A stretch of DNA of 64,000 nucleotides from Cryobacterium sp. N22 (GCF_002929555.1 NZ_PJJP01000038.1:249809-313808), one strand, 5' to 3'; positions 1 through 9,179 are shown, counted from the first letter of the stretch. Translations and numbers: made by a program. Notes: a model not told the origin generated them from the sequence alone.

Positions 1-125
1 TGCACGTCTGGGTCAACGACACCACGCACCTGAACGAGTTGCTGCACCGCCTGAAGAAGCAGGCCGGGGCCGGCCAGACCCAAACCCGGCTCGCCCTGCG
101 CCCACCCGCCACCGCCAGAGAGTGA
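1..125 (+). CDS. C-terminal end of a probable Lrp/AsnC-family regulator (partial)
   Basis: Only the last 40 residues are in the window, read from base 3 to a TGA at 123-125. The tail contains a leucine-rich helix (HLNELLHRLKK) followed by a T-x-T-x-L-x-L strand. This pattern resembles the end of the AsnC/RAM ligand-binding domain, where a helix precedes an ERTxTxIVL-like strand. The next genes are azlC and azlD, and azlCD operons in other bacteria are controlled by Lrp/AsnC regulators (Bacillus azlB), which supports the call. The DNA-binding half lies outside the window, so the family assignment is tentative. Confidence 0.5.
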   Translation, partial: HVWVNDTTHLNELLHRLKKQAGAGQTQTRLALRPPATARE

Positions 126-148
126 TCCGCGCCAGGCGCCGCTTCGGC

Positions 149-160
149 TAAAATCGCCCG
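149..160 (+). promoter_or_regulatory. Putative leaderless promoter of azlC
   Basis: TAAAAT at 149-154 is a good -10 hexamer. Exactly six bases separate it from the GTG at 161, so transcription would begin at the start codon. No Shine-Dalgarno sequence precedes that GTG, and no clear -35 is visible. Confidence 0.5.
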
Positions 161-910
161 GTGACCACGTCTTTGCGCCAGTCCCCCGGAGCCCGGGTCG
201 GCCTGTCCATCGCCGTGGCCACCGGCCTGTACGGCGTCTCGTTCGGCGCGCTGTCCGTCGCGTCCGGGTTGACCGTGTGGCAGACCCAGGCGCTGAGCCT
301 GCTGTTGTTCTCCGGCGGCTCACAGTTCGCGTTCATCGGGGTCATCGCCGGTGGCGGCACGCCGGTGGCCGCCGCGAGCGCGGCGGCGCTGCTGGGCATC
401 CGCAACGCCGTGTACGGGATGCAGATCAACGTTCTGCTGCACCCGCGCGGATGGCGGCGCCTCGCGGCCGCCCAGGTGACCATCGACGAGTCGCTGGCCA
501 CGAGCACCGGTCAGACCGACCCTCTCGAGCAGAGGCGCGGTTTCTGGGTGGCCGGGATCGGCATCTTCGTGCTGTGGAACGTGTTCACCCTGGTCGGGTC
601 CCTGGCTGGTGACGCGCTGGGCGACCCCAAGCGGTGGGGCCTGGACGGCGCCGCCGTCGCCGCGTTCCTGGCGCTGCTCTGGCCGCGGCTGCGGTCCAGG
701 GACGCCGGCGCGATCGCGGCGGCCTGCGCGCTCGCCACCATCCTCGCCGTGCCGTTCGTGCCGCCGGGCGTGCCGATTCTGGTGGCGGCGGTCGTCGCCG
801 CCGCGGTCGGCTGGTTCGGGTACCGGGCCGGACCCGACGGTGAAGGCCTGGAGCCCGACATCGACCCCTATCCCGACACCGTGCAGACCGACCGGACGGA
901 CCCCTCGTGA
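161..910 (+). CDS. azlC: AzlC family branched-chain amino acid permease
   Basis: Large subunit (249 aa) of the two-component AzlCD exporter for branched-chain amino acids and analogues. The N-terminal half carries the AzlC signature: a G-x-S-x-A pattern (VSFGALSVASGL), then LLLFSGGSQFA near residue 50, then a GIRNAVYG motif near residue 80. Several hydrophobic segments follow, and the tail is short and acidic. The GTG start is favoured because a -10-like TAAAAT lies six bases upstream. The stop overlaps the GTG of azlD by four bases, so the two are translationally coupled. A possible Lrp/AsnC regulator lies directly upstream. Confidence 0.88.
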   Translation: MTTSLRQSPGARVGLSIAVATGLYGVSFGALSVASGLTVWQTQALSLLLFSGGSQFAFIGVIAGGGTPVAAASAAALLGIRNAVYGMQINVLLHPRGWRRLAAAQVTIDESLATSTGQTDPLEQRRGFWVAGIGIFVLWNVFTLVGSLAGDALGDPKRWGLDGAAVAAFLALLWPRLRSRDAGAIAAACALATILAVPFVPPGVPILVAAVVAAAVGWFGYRAGPDGEGLEPDIDPYPDTVQTDRTDPS

Positions 911-1218
911 CCCTGTGGTTCTGGATCGTCGTCGCCTGCGTCGTGGGCTTTCTCACCAAGCTTCTCGGCTACCTCGTGCCCAAGAAGTGGCTGGCGAATC
1001 CGCGGGTGGCCCGGGTCGCCGGCACCCTCACCATCGGCCTGCTGGCCTCCCTCACCGTGGCCAACACGGTAGCGACTGGGCAGCTGCTGGTGCTCGACGC
1101 CAGGCTGGGGGCGCTGGTGGCCGCCGCCGTGGCCCTCTGGCTGAAGGCGCCCTTCCTGGTCGTGGTGATCGTGGGAGCGGCCGCGGCGGCCGGGCTCCGG
1201 CTGCTCGGACTCCCGTAG
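907..1218 (+). CDS. azlD: AzlD domain-containing protein, small subunit of the AzlCD exporter
   Basis: Small integral membrane protein (103 aa) with about four hydrophobic segments. It has a TKLLGYLVP motif near residue 20 and a central LTVANTVATGQ stretch typical of AzlD. It is expected to form the membrane exporter with AzlC. The start codon GTG lies inside the azlC stop (GTGA overlap), the usual arrangement for this pair. A palindromic hairpin follows the stop codon. Confidence 0.85.
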   Translation: MTLWFWIVVACVVGFLTKLLGYLVPKKWLANPRVARVAGTLTIGLLASLTVANTVATGQLLVLDARLGALVAAAVALWLKAPFLVVVIVGAAAAAGLRLLGLP

Positions 1219-1220
1219 CG

Positions 1221-1244
1221 ACGGGCGGGACCGGTCCTGCCCGT
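1221..1244 (+). terminator. Hairpin after azlD
   Basis: Arms 1221-1232 and 1233-1244 form a nearly perfect GC-rich inverted repeat three bases after the azlD stop. There is no T-run, so it may be a weak terminator or an mRNA-stabilising hairpin. Confidence 0.4.
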
Positions 1245-1456
1245 GTGGTAGTGTAGGAAGTTGCGCGTCGATCTTTACCACGATCCGACCACTCCGCTGC
1301 CCCAATCCATGGCCGGAGTCACGCACCGCTCGAACGGGTCAACACCCGCTCGGACGCACTCGACCGGGACTTACGGTCGATCACCCACGCTGTTCGAATT
1401 CCGGCGCACGCAATGTTGCGCGCCGCCTTCACACGTCATAACGAAAAGTACGATTC

Positions 1457-1666
1457 ATGTTTACTGCCACCCATACCCTCGACCACGCCACGGAAGCCAT
1501 CGACACCCTGTCACCCGAGCACCGCCAGGCCATTCACCTCGCCTATTACTCGGGCTTCAGCAACAACCAGGTCGCCGATCTGCTCGGCGTGAGCGTCGAC
1601 GTCGCCGATTCTCGCCTGAGCGAGGGACTCACGCACCTGCGTTCGGCGCTGCGCGTCGCCGCCTGA
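1457..1666 (+). CDS. Orphan sigma-70 region 4 (ECF-type) DNA-binding protein
   Basis: A 69-residue protein made up almost entirely of a sigma region-4 helix-turn-helix. LSPEHRQAIHLAYYSGFSNN leads into the QVADLLGVSVDVADSRL helix pair and a final basic-leucine helix ending LRSAL. ECF sigma factors carry this domain after region 2, which binds the -10 element; no region 2 is present. An in-frame TAA at 1439-1441 rules out an N-terminal extension. It may act as an accessory sigma fragment or a small HTH regulator. The preceding 212 bases hold no convincing gene, so it probably has its own promoter and a long leader. A strong terminator follows. Confidence 0.75.
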   Translation: MFTATHTLDHATEAIDTLSPEHRQAIHLAYYSGFSNNQVADLLGVSVDVADSRLSEGLTHLRSALRVAA

Positions 1667-1679
1667 CCCGATACCCCTA

Positions 1680-1723
1680 AAACGAAGCCGCCGACGCCCC
1701 GTGGGGCGTCGGCGGCTTCGTTT
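1680..1723. terminator. Strong bidirectional terminator
   Basis: Perfect 21-bp inverted repeat (arms 1680-1700 and 1703-1723, 2-nt loop) with A-rich left and T-rich right ends. It sits between the convergent sigma-4 gene and the fusion gene ending at 1763, so it can serve both strands. Confidence 0.9.
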
Positions 1724-1762
1724 ATCGGCCGGGCAACCGCTCGCCGCATACGAGCCGAGCTG

Positions 1763-3196
1763 TCAGGACGACGGAGCGAGGACCGCACTCATGGTGTGGG
1801 TCTCCCCCGGCGCCAGAGTGATCCGGTCGCTCTGCAGATTGGCGCTCTCCAGACAGACCATGCCCGTCCATTCGTCGGCGCCGAAATCGGCCATCGCTTC
1901 GGCCTTCCGGCGCCACGGATTCCAGATCACCCGGCTCTGCGAGCCCTCGGTGGAGACTGACACCGTGCGCCCCGTGCCATCTGAGATGAGCGCGTCAGCG
2001 CTCGTGCCGAGATAGATCCGATCGGTTTCGCCCGTCAGCGTCACCGGGCGTTCCTCGCCGTCCTGCGCCTCCGGGCCGGCTAACCGGTCGATGAACCGCA
2101 GACCCTCGAACCCGGAGATCTGCACGGCCTGCGCGTCCGGCACGCTCAGATAGGTGTGGAAGGCCTCCTCGAACGCCACCGGGGCATCGTCGAGGTTGCG
2201 AATCTGCAGAGCGAGGCCCAGCCGGGCGCCGATGGTGACGGTGTAGCGCGCCTCGAACCGGTGCGGCCAGGCGGAGGACCGCGTCTGCTCGCTGTCGGTC
2301 AAGCTGAAGACGAGAACAACATCGCCTGCGGACTCGTGCGCCTGCGTCAGCTTCCACTTGGCCAGCCGGGCGAACCCGTGCGCCGGAGCGGTGGGGTCGG
2401 TCGCGAGTGGCCCGAACCACGGGAAGCAGACCGGCACCCCGCCGCGCATCGGGTGGCCCGGGGCGAACTCGCTCGAGCCGCTCATCCACAACACCGGCGC
2501 GTGACCGGTCGGCGTCCAGGCGGTGACGTGGGCACCGTGCAGGTAGACCTCCGCGGTGCCGGCGGCACCGGCGACCCTGACGACGGGCAGGCCACCCTGG
2601 CCGATGCCGATCGTCACGGATGCCGGCAGCGCGGGTGCGTCCAGCCTGGCCACGGATTCCGTCACGACGTCCAGCACCGGCTGGTCGATGTCGACGGCGA
2701 AGCCCGGCTCGTCGTCGTGCAGTTCTTCGAGGGTCGCCAGCTGCGACTCGAGCAGCGCGGGCGGCATGAAGTGCTCGCTGCGGCCCTCGAGCCGATTCGA
2801 GAGCACCTCGAGCGAGCCGGCCAGGTGCACGAACCGCACATTGGGCGCGGCCTGGCTGATCGCCTCGCGGTAGACCCGCTTGAGCGCCGAGCACGCGACG
2901 ACGAGTCCGCGTCCCTCGGCTCCCGCGTCGGCCAGGGCCTGGCCGACCAGCGCCAGCCACGGCCACCTGTCGGCATCCGTCAGCGGCACACCGCCGGCCA
3001 TCTTGACGATGTTGGCCTGCGGATGCAAACCGTCGGCGTCGGTGAACTGCACATCGAGAGAGTGTGCGATAAGCGCCCCGATGGTGCTCTTCCCCGACCC
3101 CGACACCCCCATGACGACTACCTGCACGGCCGCGGCGGCTACCCCTGTTGCCGCACCGCGCAGCTCCCCGACGGAGCTCTGCAGCGCCGCGCTCAC
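1763..3196 (-). CDS. Fusion of gluconokinase and glucose-6-phosphate 1-epimerase-like mutarotase
   Basis: A 477-aa two-domain enzyme. Residues about 25-185 are a GntK-type gluconate kinase: Walker [10 protein letters not shown] (30-38), the [14 protein letters not shown] substrate loop, DRWPWL and an ACSALKR motif. GntK converts gluconate to 6-phosphogluconate using ATP. Residues about 190-475 are a YeaD-like hexose-6-phosphate mutarotase: HGAHVTAW (220-227), [18 protein letters not shown] (272-277) and FHTYL (346-350). Each half matches the usual length of a stand-alone enzyme. The GTG start overlaps the manD stop by four bases, making it the last gene of the symporter-manD-fusion operon. 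A gluconokinase here is unexpected, because hexuronate breakdown needs a 2-keto-3-deoxygluconate kinase. The N-domain could have a shifted substrate, but its motifs are GntK-like. Confidence 0.85.
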   Translation of the reverse strand: MSAALQSSVGELRGAATGVAAAAVQVVVMGVSGSGKSTIGALIAHSLDVQFTDADGLHPQANIVKMAGGVPLTDADRWPWLALVGQALADAGAEGRGLVVACSALKRVYREAISQAAPNVRFVHLAGSLEVLSNRLEGRSEHFMPPALLESQLATLEELHDDEPGFAVDIDQPVLDVVTESVARLDAPALPASVTIGIGQGGLPVVRVAGAAGTAEVYLHGAHVTAWTPTGHAPVLWMSGSSEFAPGHPMRGGVPVCFPWFGPLATDPTAPAHGFARLAKWKLTQAHESAGDVVLVFSLTDSEQTRSSAWPHRFEARYTVTIGARLGLALQIRNLDDAPVAFEEAFHTYLSVPDAQAVQISGFEGLRFIDRLAGPEAQDGEERPVTLTGETDRIYLGTSADALISDGTGRTVSVSTEGSQSRVIWNPWRRKAEAMADFGADEWTGMVCLESANLQSDRITLAPGETHTMSAVLAPSS

Positions 3197-4431
3197 CAGT
3201 CGTGGACCGTTCCATCGGCCAGCCGGTTGTACGGCAGGTAGGCCGTGGCGTACGGGTACTTGCCCGCTTCGTCCACGTTCATTTCGACGCCCAGGCCGGG
3301 GTTGTCGCCGGGGTGCAGCATGCCGTTGTTCCAGGTGTAGGACTGCTCGAAGACCGCGTTGGTCTTGTCGCCGTGCTTCATGTACTCCTGGATACCGAAG
3401 TTATGGATGGCCATGCCGAGATGCATTGCCGCGGCCATGCCCACCGGGGAGATGTCGGTCGGCCCGTGCATGCCCGACTTGATCTGGTACTGGGATGCGT
3501 ACTCGAGGATCTTCTTGAGGTGAGTGATGCCACCGGTGTGGGTGACGGCGCTGCGCACGTAGTCGATGAGCTGCTCGCGGATGATCTGCTGGTAGTCCCA
3601 GATCGAGTTGAAGATCTCGCCGATCGCCAGCGGCGTCGTCGTGTGCTGCCGCACCAGCCGCAGGGCCTCCTGGTTTTCGGCTGGCGTGCAGTCCTCGAGC
3701 CAGAACAGGTCGTACGGCTCCAGCGACTTGCCCAGCGATGCCGCCTGGATGGGCGTCATCCGGTGGTGGCCGTCGTGCAGCAGCGGGATTTCGGGGCCGA
3801 ACTCGTTGCGCACGGCCTCGAAGACCGTGGGCACGTGGCGCAGGTACGCGCGGGTGTCCCAGTCTTCCTCGGCGGGCAGAGCGCCGCGCTGGGCGGGTTC
3901 ATGGTCGTAGCGCACGCCCTCGTTGCCGGGCAGGCCCTTGTTCGACGCGATCCCGTAGATCGATTCGAGGCCGGGAACACCGGTCTGCACGCGGATGGCC
4001 TTGTAGCCCTGCTCCAAGTGCGAGTTGACGCTGTCGAACACCTCGGGGAGCGACTTGCCCGACGCGTGGCCGTAGGCGAGCAGGCCGGTGCGGGACGCGC
4101 CGCCGAGCAGCTGGTAGAGCGGCATGCCGGCGGCCTTGGCCTTGATGTCCCAGAGGGCGACATCCACGGCGGAGATCGCGGCCATGGTGACCGGGCCGCG
4201 ACGCCAGTAGGCGCTGCGGTACAGGAACTGCCAGGTGTCCTCGATGTTGTGAGCATCCCGGCCGAGGAGCAGCGGCACGACGTGCTCGGTGAGGTAGGCC
4301 ACGACGGCCAGTTCACGGCCGTTCAGGGTGGCGTCACCGAGGCCGGTGAGGCCGTCATCGGTCGTGAGCTTGAGAGTGACGAAGTTACGGTCGGGGCTGG
4401 TGACGATGACTTCAGCCTTGTCGATTTTCAC
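3193..4431 (-). CDS. manD: D-mannonate dehydratase, enolase superfamily (ManD)
   Basis: A 412-aa enzyme that dehydrates D-mannonate to 2-keto-3-deoxy-D-gluconate. It matches the ManD subgroup of the mandelate racemase/enolase superfamily. The metal-ligand pattern is visible as D220 (LLHDGHHR), E246 (WLEDCTP) and E272 ([11 protein letters not shown]). R147 and Y159 sit where ManD enzymes carry their catalytic Arg/Tyr dyad, with H222 nearby and [12 protein letters not shown] at 319-330. It acts downstream of UxaC and UxuB, which are in the neighbouring operon. The gene is preceded by the GPH symporter and overlaps the kinase-mutarotase fusion by four bases. Some ManD-family members act weakly or on D-gluconate, so the exact substrate rests partly on context. 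Confidence 0.9.
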   Translation of the reverse strand: MKIDKAEVIVTSPDRNFVTLKLTTDDGLTGLGDATLNGRELAVVAYLTEHVVPLLLGRDAHNIEDTWQFLYRSAYWRRGPVTMAAISAVDVALWDIKAKAAGMPLYQLLGGASRTGLLAYGHASGKSLPEVFDSVNSHLEQGYKAIRVQTGVPGLESIYGIASNKGLPGNEGVRYDHEPAQRGALPAEEDWDTRAYLRHVPTVFEAVRNEFGPEIPLLHDGHHRMTPIQAASLGKSLEPYDLFWLEDCTPAENQEALRLVRQHTTTPLAIGEIFNSIWDYQQIIREQLIDYVRSAVTHTGGITHLKKILEYASQYQIKSGMHGPTDISPVGMAAAMHLGMAIHNFGIQEYMKHGDKTNAVFEQSYTWNNGMLHPGDNPGLGVEMNVDEAGKYPYATAYLPYNRLADGTVHDW

Positions 4432-4477
4432 GTGTGTGTCCTTCTGTTCTGCGGGATTCTTGCGGGATGAATTGTGG

Positions 4478-5956
4478 CTAGTCGAGCGGCGGGAGGGTGT
4501 TGCCCACCCGCTGCGCCCGGAAGGAGGCTGTCGACAGGGCCGGGTCGACGGGCGGCTCGCCCTGCTCGGCGCGGATGCGGCGTTCGGCGATCTCGGCGAC
4601 GATCACGGCGTGACGCTTGTCGGTCAGCGGGTAGAAGATCATCACGGCGATGGCGATCACGGATGCCACGAGGGGGACCAGCCCGGCGCCGGCGCGAATG
4701 CCGAGTTCGGCGGAGGCGGTCTGCACGGATTCGCCGGCGGCGTAGCCACCCCAGGCCAGGGAGAAGGCCGCGAGGGCGCCACCCACGGCCTGGCCGGTCT
4801 TGCGGGTGAAGGAGAACAGCGCGTAGGTCATGCCTTCGGCACGGACCCCGGTCTTCCACTCGCCGTACTCAACGGTGTCGGCCTCCAGCGCCCACACGAT
4901 CATGTTCACGAGGATGATGCCGATCAAGCAGATGGCGAGGCCGGAGAAGCCCAACCAGACCATGCTTGCGGGGGCCAAGAATACGATGAGCCCGCCGACG
5001 GCCATGATGCCGCCGCCGGCCATGTAGGCCGTGCGCTTGCCGAACTTGCGCACGATGGCCGGAATGAAGGCTGCCAGGCCGAAGGTGGCCACAATCTGGA
5101 AGATGGAGAGTGCGGCGTAGAGGGGCAGGGCGTGCAGCACGTCGCGCAGGTAGTACAGCTGCACTGTGCTCAGCGCGAGCATTCCGGTGAGGAAGATGAA
5201 CGAGCTGATGCAGAGCATGAACAGGGGCTTGTTGCCCTTGAGGGTGGCCAGGCTCTGTTTCAGCGACACATTGGTGACCGTCCGAACGACCCTTTCCTTG
5301 GCCGTGAAGACAGTGAACATGTACAGCGCGGTGCCGACGACGACGAAGCTGAGGGTCATGATCGTGAAGGTGGCCTGAAGGTCGGCGCCGGGCACGATCA
5401 GCGGGGCCACGAAGATGCCGAGCCCGGCACCCACGATCATGCCGCCAATGGTGCGCGCACTGGCCAGCTTGGCCCGTCCGGTGGGGGTCTGGGTCATCGC
5501 GCCGGCCATCGAGCCGAACGGGATGTTCACCAGGCTGTAGGCCAGTCCGAGGGCGGCGTAGGTGCAGTATGCGTAGATCAGCATGCCGGACTCGCCGATC
5601 TGCGGCACCGAGAAGGTGGCTGCAGAGAGCAGCAGCAGGGGGACGGAGCCGAACATGATGAACGGGCGGAACTTGCCGAACCGCTTGCTGTAGGCCCGGT
5701 CGACGATGCGGCCGGCGAAGACGTCGGCGAACGCGTCGAAGACGCGCACCACCAGCAGGAGCGTGCCCGCTGCTGCGGCCGAGATGCCGGCGACATCCGT
5801 GTAGTAGACCAGGAGGAACATCGTGGCTGTGGTGAAAGCCAGGTTGTTCGCGGCGTCTCCGGCGCCATAACCGAGAATGCTGAGTTTGCTCAGACCGGTC
5901 ACGGGCTCTTTCGTTGCTGCGGGATTGTCCGCATTCACGATCGTTGTGCTTGACAT
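4478..5956 (-). CDS. GPH-family glycoside/hexuronide:cation symporter
   Basis: A 492-aa membrane protein of the glycoside-pentoside-hexuronide family (MelB/UidB type) with about 12 predicted transmembrane segments. The N-terminal [15 protein letters not shown] and the [19 protein letters not shown] motif are typical, the latter matching the conserved DxxxDP-like cation site region. RFGKFRPFI corresponds to the loop 2-3 signature. It probably imports glucuronides or free hexuronates with Na+ or H+. It is the first gene of an operon with manD and the kinase-mutarotase fusion, and a LacI-type palindrome lies 137 bases upstream. Position in a uxaC/uxuB/manD cluster favours a glucuronide or hexuronate substrate; this is inference. 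Confidence 0.85.
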   Translation of the reverse strand: MSSTTIVNADNPAATKEPVTGLSKLSILGYGAGDAANNLAFTTATMFLLVYYTDVAGISAAAAGTLLLVVRVFDAFADVFAGRIVDRAYSKRFGKFRPFIMFGSVPLLLLSAATFSVPQIGESGMLIYAYCTYAALGLAYSLVNIPFGSMAGAMTQTPTGRAKLASARTIGGMIVGAGLGIFVAPLIVPGADLQATFTIMTLSFVVVGTALYMFTVFTAKERVVRTVTNVSLKQSLATLKGNKPLFMLCISSFIFLTGMLALSTVQLYYLRDVLHALPLYAALSIFQIVATFGLAAFIPAIVRKFGKRTAYMAGGGIMAVGGLIVFLAPASMVWLGFSGLAICLIGIILVNMIVWALEADTVEYGEWKTGVRAEGMTYALFSFTRKTGQAVGGALAAFSLAWGGYAAGESVQTASAELGIRAGAGLVPLVASVIAIAVMIFYPLTDKRHAVIVAEIAERRIRAEQGEPPVDPALSTASFRAQRVGNTLPPLD

Positions 5957-6092
5957 GGGGCTCCTTTACCCGTTGTACGCATGTTCTGCTGGGTGGCGGT
6001 GGCTGTCGAGTTCTCGCGAATCCTGCGAGCGAACCCCGTTACGAACCTTCCCTGCGTGTGTTCTGAATTCAGTGAATCACGTCATTCGCCAT

Positions 6093-6110
6093 TTGGCAAG
6101 CGGTTGCCAA
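6093..6110. promoter_or_regulatory. LacI-type operator of the symporter-manD operon
   Basis: TTGGCAAGCGGTTGCCAA is an 18-bp palindrome with one mismatched pair. It belongs to the same family as five other sites in the window (near 9110, 10287, 15648, 15725, 19050). It lies in the leader of the minus-strand symporter gene, probably bound by the LacI protein encoded at 9180-10268. Confidence 0.75.
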
Positions 6111-6217
6111 CATTGCCGGGAAACACCACACCCCCGAGGCCGGAATCAGAAGGATTCACCGGGCATCGGGGGCGGAGTAAGGCGGGCGGAGTTTTGGCCG
6201 GTCGGCCTGAGGATTGC

Positions 6218-7666
6218 TTAGCTATTGTCGGCCACGACGGCACGGATGCCGGCCAGGATGGCGTCGTCGGCGGCGAGGGCGGGGTCGATCAGCTCGACGA
6301 GCCGTTCGAGCGCCCTTTCCTGCCCCTCGGCCAGCGCCGCGGCCACGGCCCGCGAGTCGGCGTCGACAAGCGGATAGTCCCGAAGAACCAGGGTGACCCA
6401 CGAGCCGATCGCGCGGATGCCGGCGGCCGAGGTACGACCGGCCGTGCGCTCGGCGAGCATCGTCGGCACAATCCGCACGCGCAGCTTCGTGACGGCTTCG
6501 CCCGAGATCTGGCCGAGCCGGTGCTCGATGCGGGCGTTGTCGAAGCGTTCGAGCAGGGCAGCGCGGTAGTCATCGAGCGCCAGCCCGTCCGCGGGCAGGT
6601 GCCGGATGACGTCGTCCCACCAGTCGTTGACCCAGCCGCGGCACACAGGGTCGGCCATGGCCTGGGCTACGCTATCGTGGCCGCGGACCAGGCCGGCGTA
6701 GGCCAGCAGGCTGTGGGCGCCGTTGAGCATCCAGAGCTTGCGCCGTTCGAACGGTTCGATGTCGTCGACGAAGCGGGCGCCGGCTCGCTCCCAGGCCGGA
6801 CGTCCGCCCGGGAAGGACCCGCTGAGCACCCAGTCCCTGAACGGCTCGGTGACCACTGCCGCGTCGTCGTGCCAGCCGGTCAGGGCGGCGGCGGCGGCCA
6901 GGTCGGCCGGTGTCGTGCGCGGGGTGATCCGGTCGACGGAGGTGGAGACGAACGACGCCTCGGTGTCGATCCAGTCGGCCAGGGCCGGGCTGGTCAACCG
7001 GGCCAGCGCCCCGAGCCCCTTGGCGAGGAAGTCCCCGTTGTCGGGGATGTTGTCGCAGGACACTATCGCGAGCGGCCCGGCGCCGGCCCGGCACCTGGCC
7101 TCGAGTCCGAGCAAGAGCCGGCCCAACGTGGTGGTGGGCCCGTCCGTACGGGCATCCGGCAGCGTGTCTGCGGCGAAGGCCTCGCGCAGCCAGGCCACGT
7201 CGGCCGCTACGGCGGGGTCGGTCAGGTTGGGCAGCCCGTCGGCCCTCAGCCTGTAGCCGGCCTCGGTGATGGTCAACGTCACGACGCTCGTGGTCGGCGC
7301 CGCGAGCAGGTCGCAAAGCCTGGGCAGGTCGGCCCCGTCCACGGCTTCCACGATGCTCGTCACGATCGTCGCCGAGTCGCCGGCCTCCGAACGCTCGACG
7401 AGGGTGAATAGCCCATCCTGGGGCGCCAGCTCCAGTGCGGCCTGGGGGTTGCGGCCGGTGAAGGCGGCGATGCCCCACTCGGCGTCGTCGTCGACCTGGT
7501 CGGTGAACCAAGCTTGGTGCGCACGGTGGAACGCGCCCAGCCCGAGGTGCACGATGCGCACAGGAGCCTTCTTCTGCGGCTGACGGGTGCGCGCCGCGTA
7601 CGCTGCGCGGGAGAGCACTCTGGCCTGGTCGGTGTCGGCCAGCAGGGTGTCAGTGGTGGCATTCAC
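6218..7666 (-). CDS. uxuB: Fructuronate reductase (mannitol dehydrogenase family)
   Basis: A 482-aa polyol dehydrogenase that reduces D-fructuronate (from UxaC) to D-mannonate with NADH. The N-terminal Rossmann region has RIVHLGLGAFHRAHQAWFTD, a hallmark of the long-chain mannitol dehydrogenase/UxuB family. A central SCDNIPDNGDFLAKG motif follows, and the catalytic region contains KLWMLNGAHSLLAY, whose lysine and asparagine are conserved in the family. The GTG at 7666 is chosen because it overlaps the uxaC stop by four bases; an open frame continues upstream but only as a shadow of uxaC. The pairing with UxaC and ManD argues for UxuB rather than mannitol dehydrogenase or tagaturonate reductase. 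Confidence 0.88.
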   Translation of the reverse strand: MNATTDTLLADTDQARVLSRAAYAARTRQPQKKAPVRIVHLGLGAFHRAHQAWFTDQVDDDAEWGIAAFTGRNPQAALELAPQDGLFTLVERSEAGDSATIVTSIVEAVDGADLPRLCDLLAAPTTSVVTLTITEAGYRLRADGLPNLTDPAVAADVAWLREAFAADTLPDARTDGPTTTLGRLLLGLEARCRAGAGPLAIVSCDNIPDNGDFLAKGLGALARLTSPALADWIDTEASFVSTSVDRITPRTTPADLAAAAALTGWHDDAAVVTEPFRDWVLSGSFPGGRPAWERAGARFVDDIEPFERRKLWMLNGAHSLLAYAGLVRGHDSVAQAMADPVCRGWVNDWWDDVIRHLPADGLALDDYRAALLERFDNARIEHRLGQISGEAVTKLRVRIVPTMLAERTAGRTSAAGIRAIGSWVTLVLRDYPLVDADSRAVAAALAEGQERALERLVELIDPALAADDAILAGIRAVVADNS

Positions 7667-9096
7667 AGCTTGAAGACCTTTCGGGGAAGGGTGTCGACGA
7701 GGTCGACGATGATGCGTTCTGCGGTACGCAGGTCGATGCGACCCTCGCGCACCAGGCGGGCCAGGAAGGCCGCGTCCAGGCGCCGGGACATCTCGTGGCG
7801 CGCCGGGATCGAGAGGAAGGCGCGGGTGTCGTCGATGAACCCGGAGCCGCGGTAGAAGCCGGCGGTCTCGGTGACGGATGCCCGGAACCTGAGCACGGCA
7901 TCCGGAGCATCGAGGAACCACCAGGGCGCCCCGATGTACACGCTCGGGTAGAACCCGGCCAGCGGGGCGACCTCCCGCGAGTAGACCGTCTCGTCGACGG
8001 CGAAGAGAACCAGGTGGAAGTCGGGCAGGTTGCCGTACTTCTCCAGCAGCGGGCGCAGCGGGTCGACGTAGGTCGTGGTGACCGGGATGTCGTGGCCGGT
8101 GTCGGCGCCGAACCGCCGGAAGGTGTCGGTGTTGTGGTTGCGGTAGACGCCGGGGTGCACCGTCATGACGAGTCCGTCGTCCACGCTCATCCGGGCCATC
8201 TCGAGCAGCATGTGGCCCGCGAAGGTCTGCTGCTCGGCGGCCGAGAGCGAACCGGCCCTGGCGCCCTCGAACAGGCTCGCGGCTTCGGAGGCGGGCAGAT
8301 CGATCGCGAGCGGCTGGAGGACGCCGTGGTCGGCGGACACGGCACCGTGCTCCACGAAGTAGCGTCGGCGCCCGGCCAGCGCCTCGATGTAGCCGGCGTA
8401 GCTGGACGGCGCGGTTCCGTTCCACTCCGCGAGGCGGGCCACGTTGTCGGCGAATCCGGTCGCGGCCGGGTTCAGGTAGGCGTCGGGGCGGAAGGTGGGC
8501 AGCACCCGGCCGGAGAAGGTGGGGTCTTCGGCCAGGGCCTTGTGCACCGCGAGGTCGTCCATCGGGTCGTCGGTGGTGGCGAGCACCTCGATCCCGAACC
8601 GGTTGAACAGGGCCCGTGGGCGGAAGGCATCGGTGGCAAGCGCGGCCTGGATCAGGTCGAAAAGCGCATCCGCGTTGCGGGCATCCGGGTGCTCGGTGAT
8701 GCCGAAGAGCTCGCTGAACTCGTGCTGCAGCCAGTAGCCGGAGGCCGTGCCGGCGTAATGGTGCCAGTGCGCGCAGAATGTGCGCCAGGCCTCGCGCGGC
8801 GAGGCCACCGGAGCGTTTCCGACCCGGTCGGGGATGCCCAGTTCGGTCAGTTGCACGCCGGCGGCGTGCATCAGCCGGGTGACGTAGTGGTCGTACCGGA
8901 TCAGCAGCTCTGCGGGGTCCGGGAACGGCACGTTGCCGAGCAGGATCGCCGGGTCGACGTGTCCGTGCGGCGACAGGATGGGGAGCGCGGCTACATCCGT
9001 GTAGAGCGCCCTGGCCACCTCGCGCGTCGCAGGATCGACGGGGAACAGCCGGTCTGGGTCAAGGTCAAGTTTCATGGTCACTCCTTCATCGAACAC
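7663..9096 (-). CDS. uxaC: Glucuronate isomerase
   Basis: A 477-aa member of the amidohydrolase-like UxaC family that interconverts D-glucuronate and D-fructuronate (or galacturonate and tagaturonate). Typical features are the N-terminal DPDRLFPVDP, the LPILSPHGHVDP motif near residue 40 with the metal-binding H-x-H, VLATTDDPMDDL near residue 170 and a late HEMSRRLDAAFLARLV helix. The length is normal for the family. The ATG is preceded by GAAGGAG with a 5-nt spacer. A LacI-type palindrome (9110-9127) lies 14 bases upstream, and uxuB overlaps the 3' end by four bases. Confidence 0.93.
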   Translation of the reverse strand: MFDEGVTMKLDLDPDRLFPVDPATREVARALYTDVAALPILSPHGHVDPAILLGNVPFPDPAELLIRYDHYVTRLMHAAGVQLTELGIPDRVGNAPVASPREAWRTFCAHWHHYAGTASGYWLQHEFSELFGITEHPDARNADALFDLIQAALATDAFRPRALFNRFGIEVLATTDDPMDDLAVHKALAEDPTFSGRVLPTFRPDAYLNPAATGFADNVARLAEWNGTAPSSYAGYIEALAGRRRYFVEHGAVSADHGVLQPLAIDLPASEAASLFEGARAGSLSAAEQQTFAGHMLLEMARMSVDDGLVMTVHPGVYRNHNTDTFRRFGADTGHDIPVTTTYVDPLRPLLEKYGNLPDFHLVLFAVDETVYSREVAPLAGFYPSVYIGAPWWFLDAPDAVLRFRASVTETAGFYRGSGFIDDTRAFLSIPARHEMSRRLDAAFLARLVREGRIDLRTAERIIVDLVDTLPRKVFKL

Positions 9097-9109
9097 GGGG
9101 AAACCCGGT

Positions 9110-9127
9110 TTGTCAACCGGTTGCCAA
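9110..9127. promoter_or_regulatory. LacI-type operator of uxaC-uxuB
   Basis: TTGTCAACCGGTTGCCAA is an 18-bp palindrome with one mismatched pair and an identical AACCGGTT core to the other sites. It is immediately upstream of the uxaC Shine-Dalgarno, so binding would block transcription of uxaC-uxuB. Confidence 0.8.
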
Positions 9128-9179
9128 AATTGGCGAAAAGATATCTCGGGGCCACCCGAGCCCGACGGATGCCGCCCGG

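Noticed and set aside
1261..1680. Longer open frame starting TTG at 1261 overlapping the sigma-4 gene
   Set aside because: It runs in another frame through the sigma-4 domain and into the terminator stem, and contains no domain.
7667..8425. N-terminal extension of uxuB to 8425
   Set aside because: This part lies inside uxaC in another frame and is Arg/Pro-rich. The GTG at 7666 overlaps the uxaC stop in the usual GTGA fashion.
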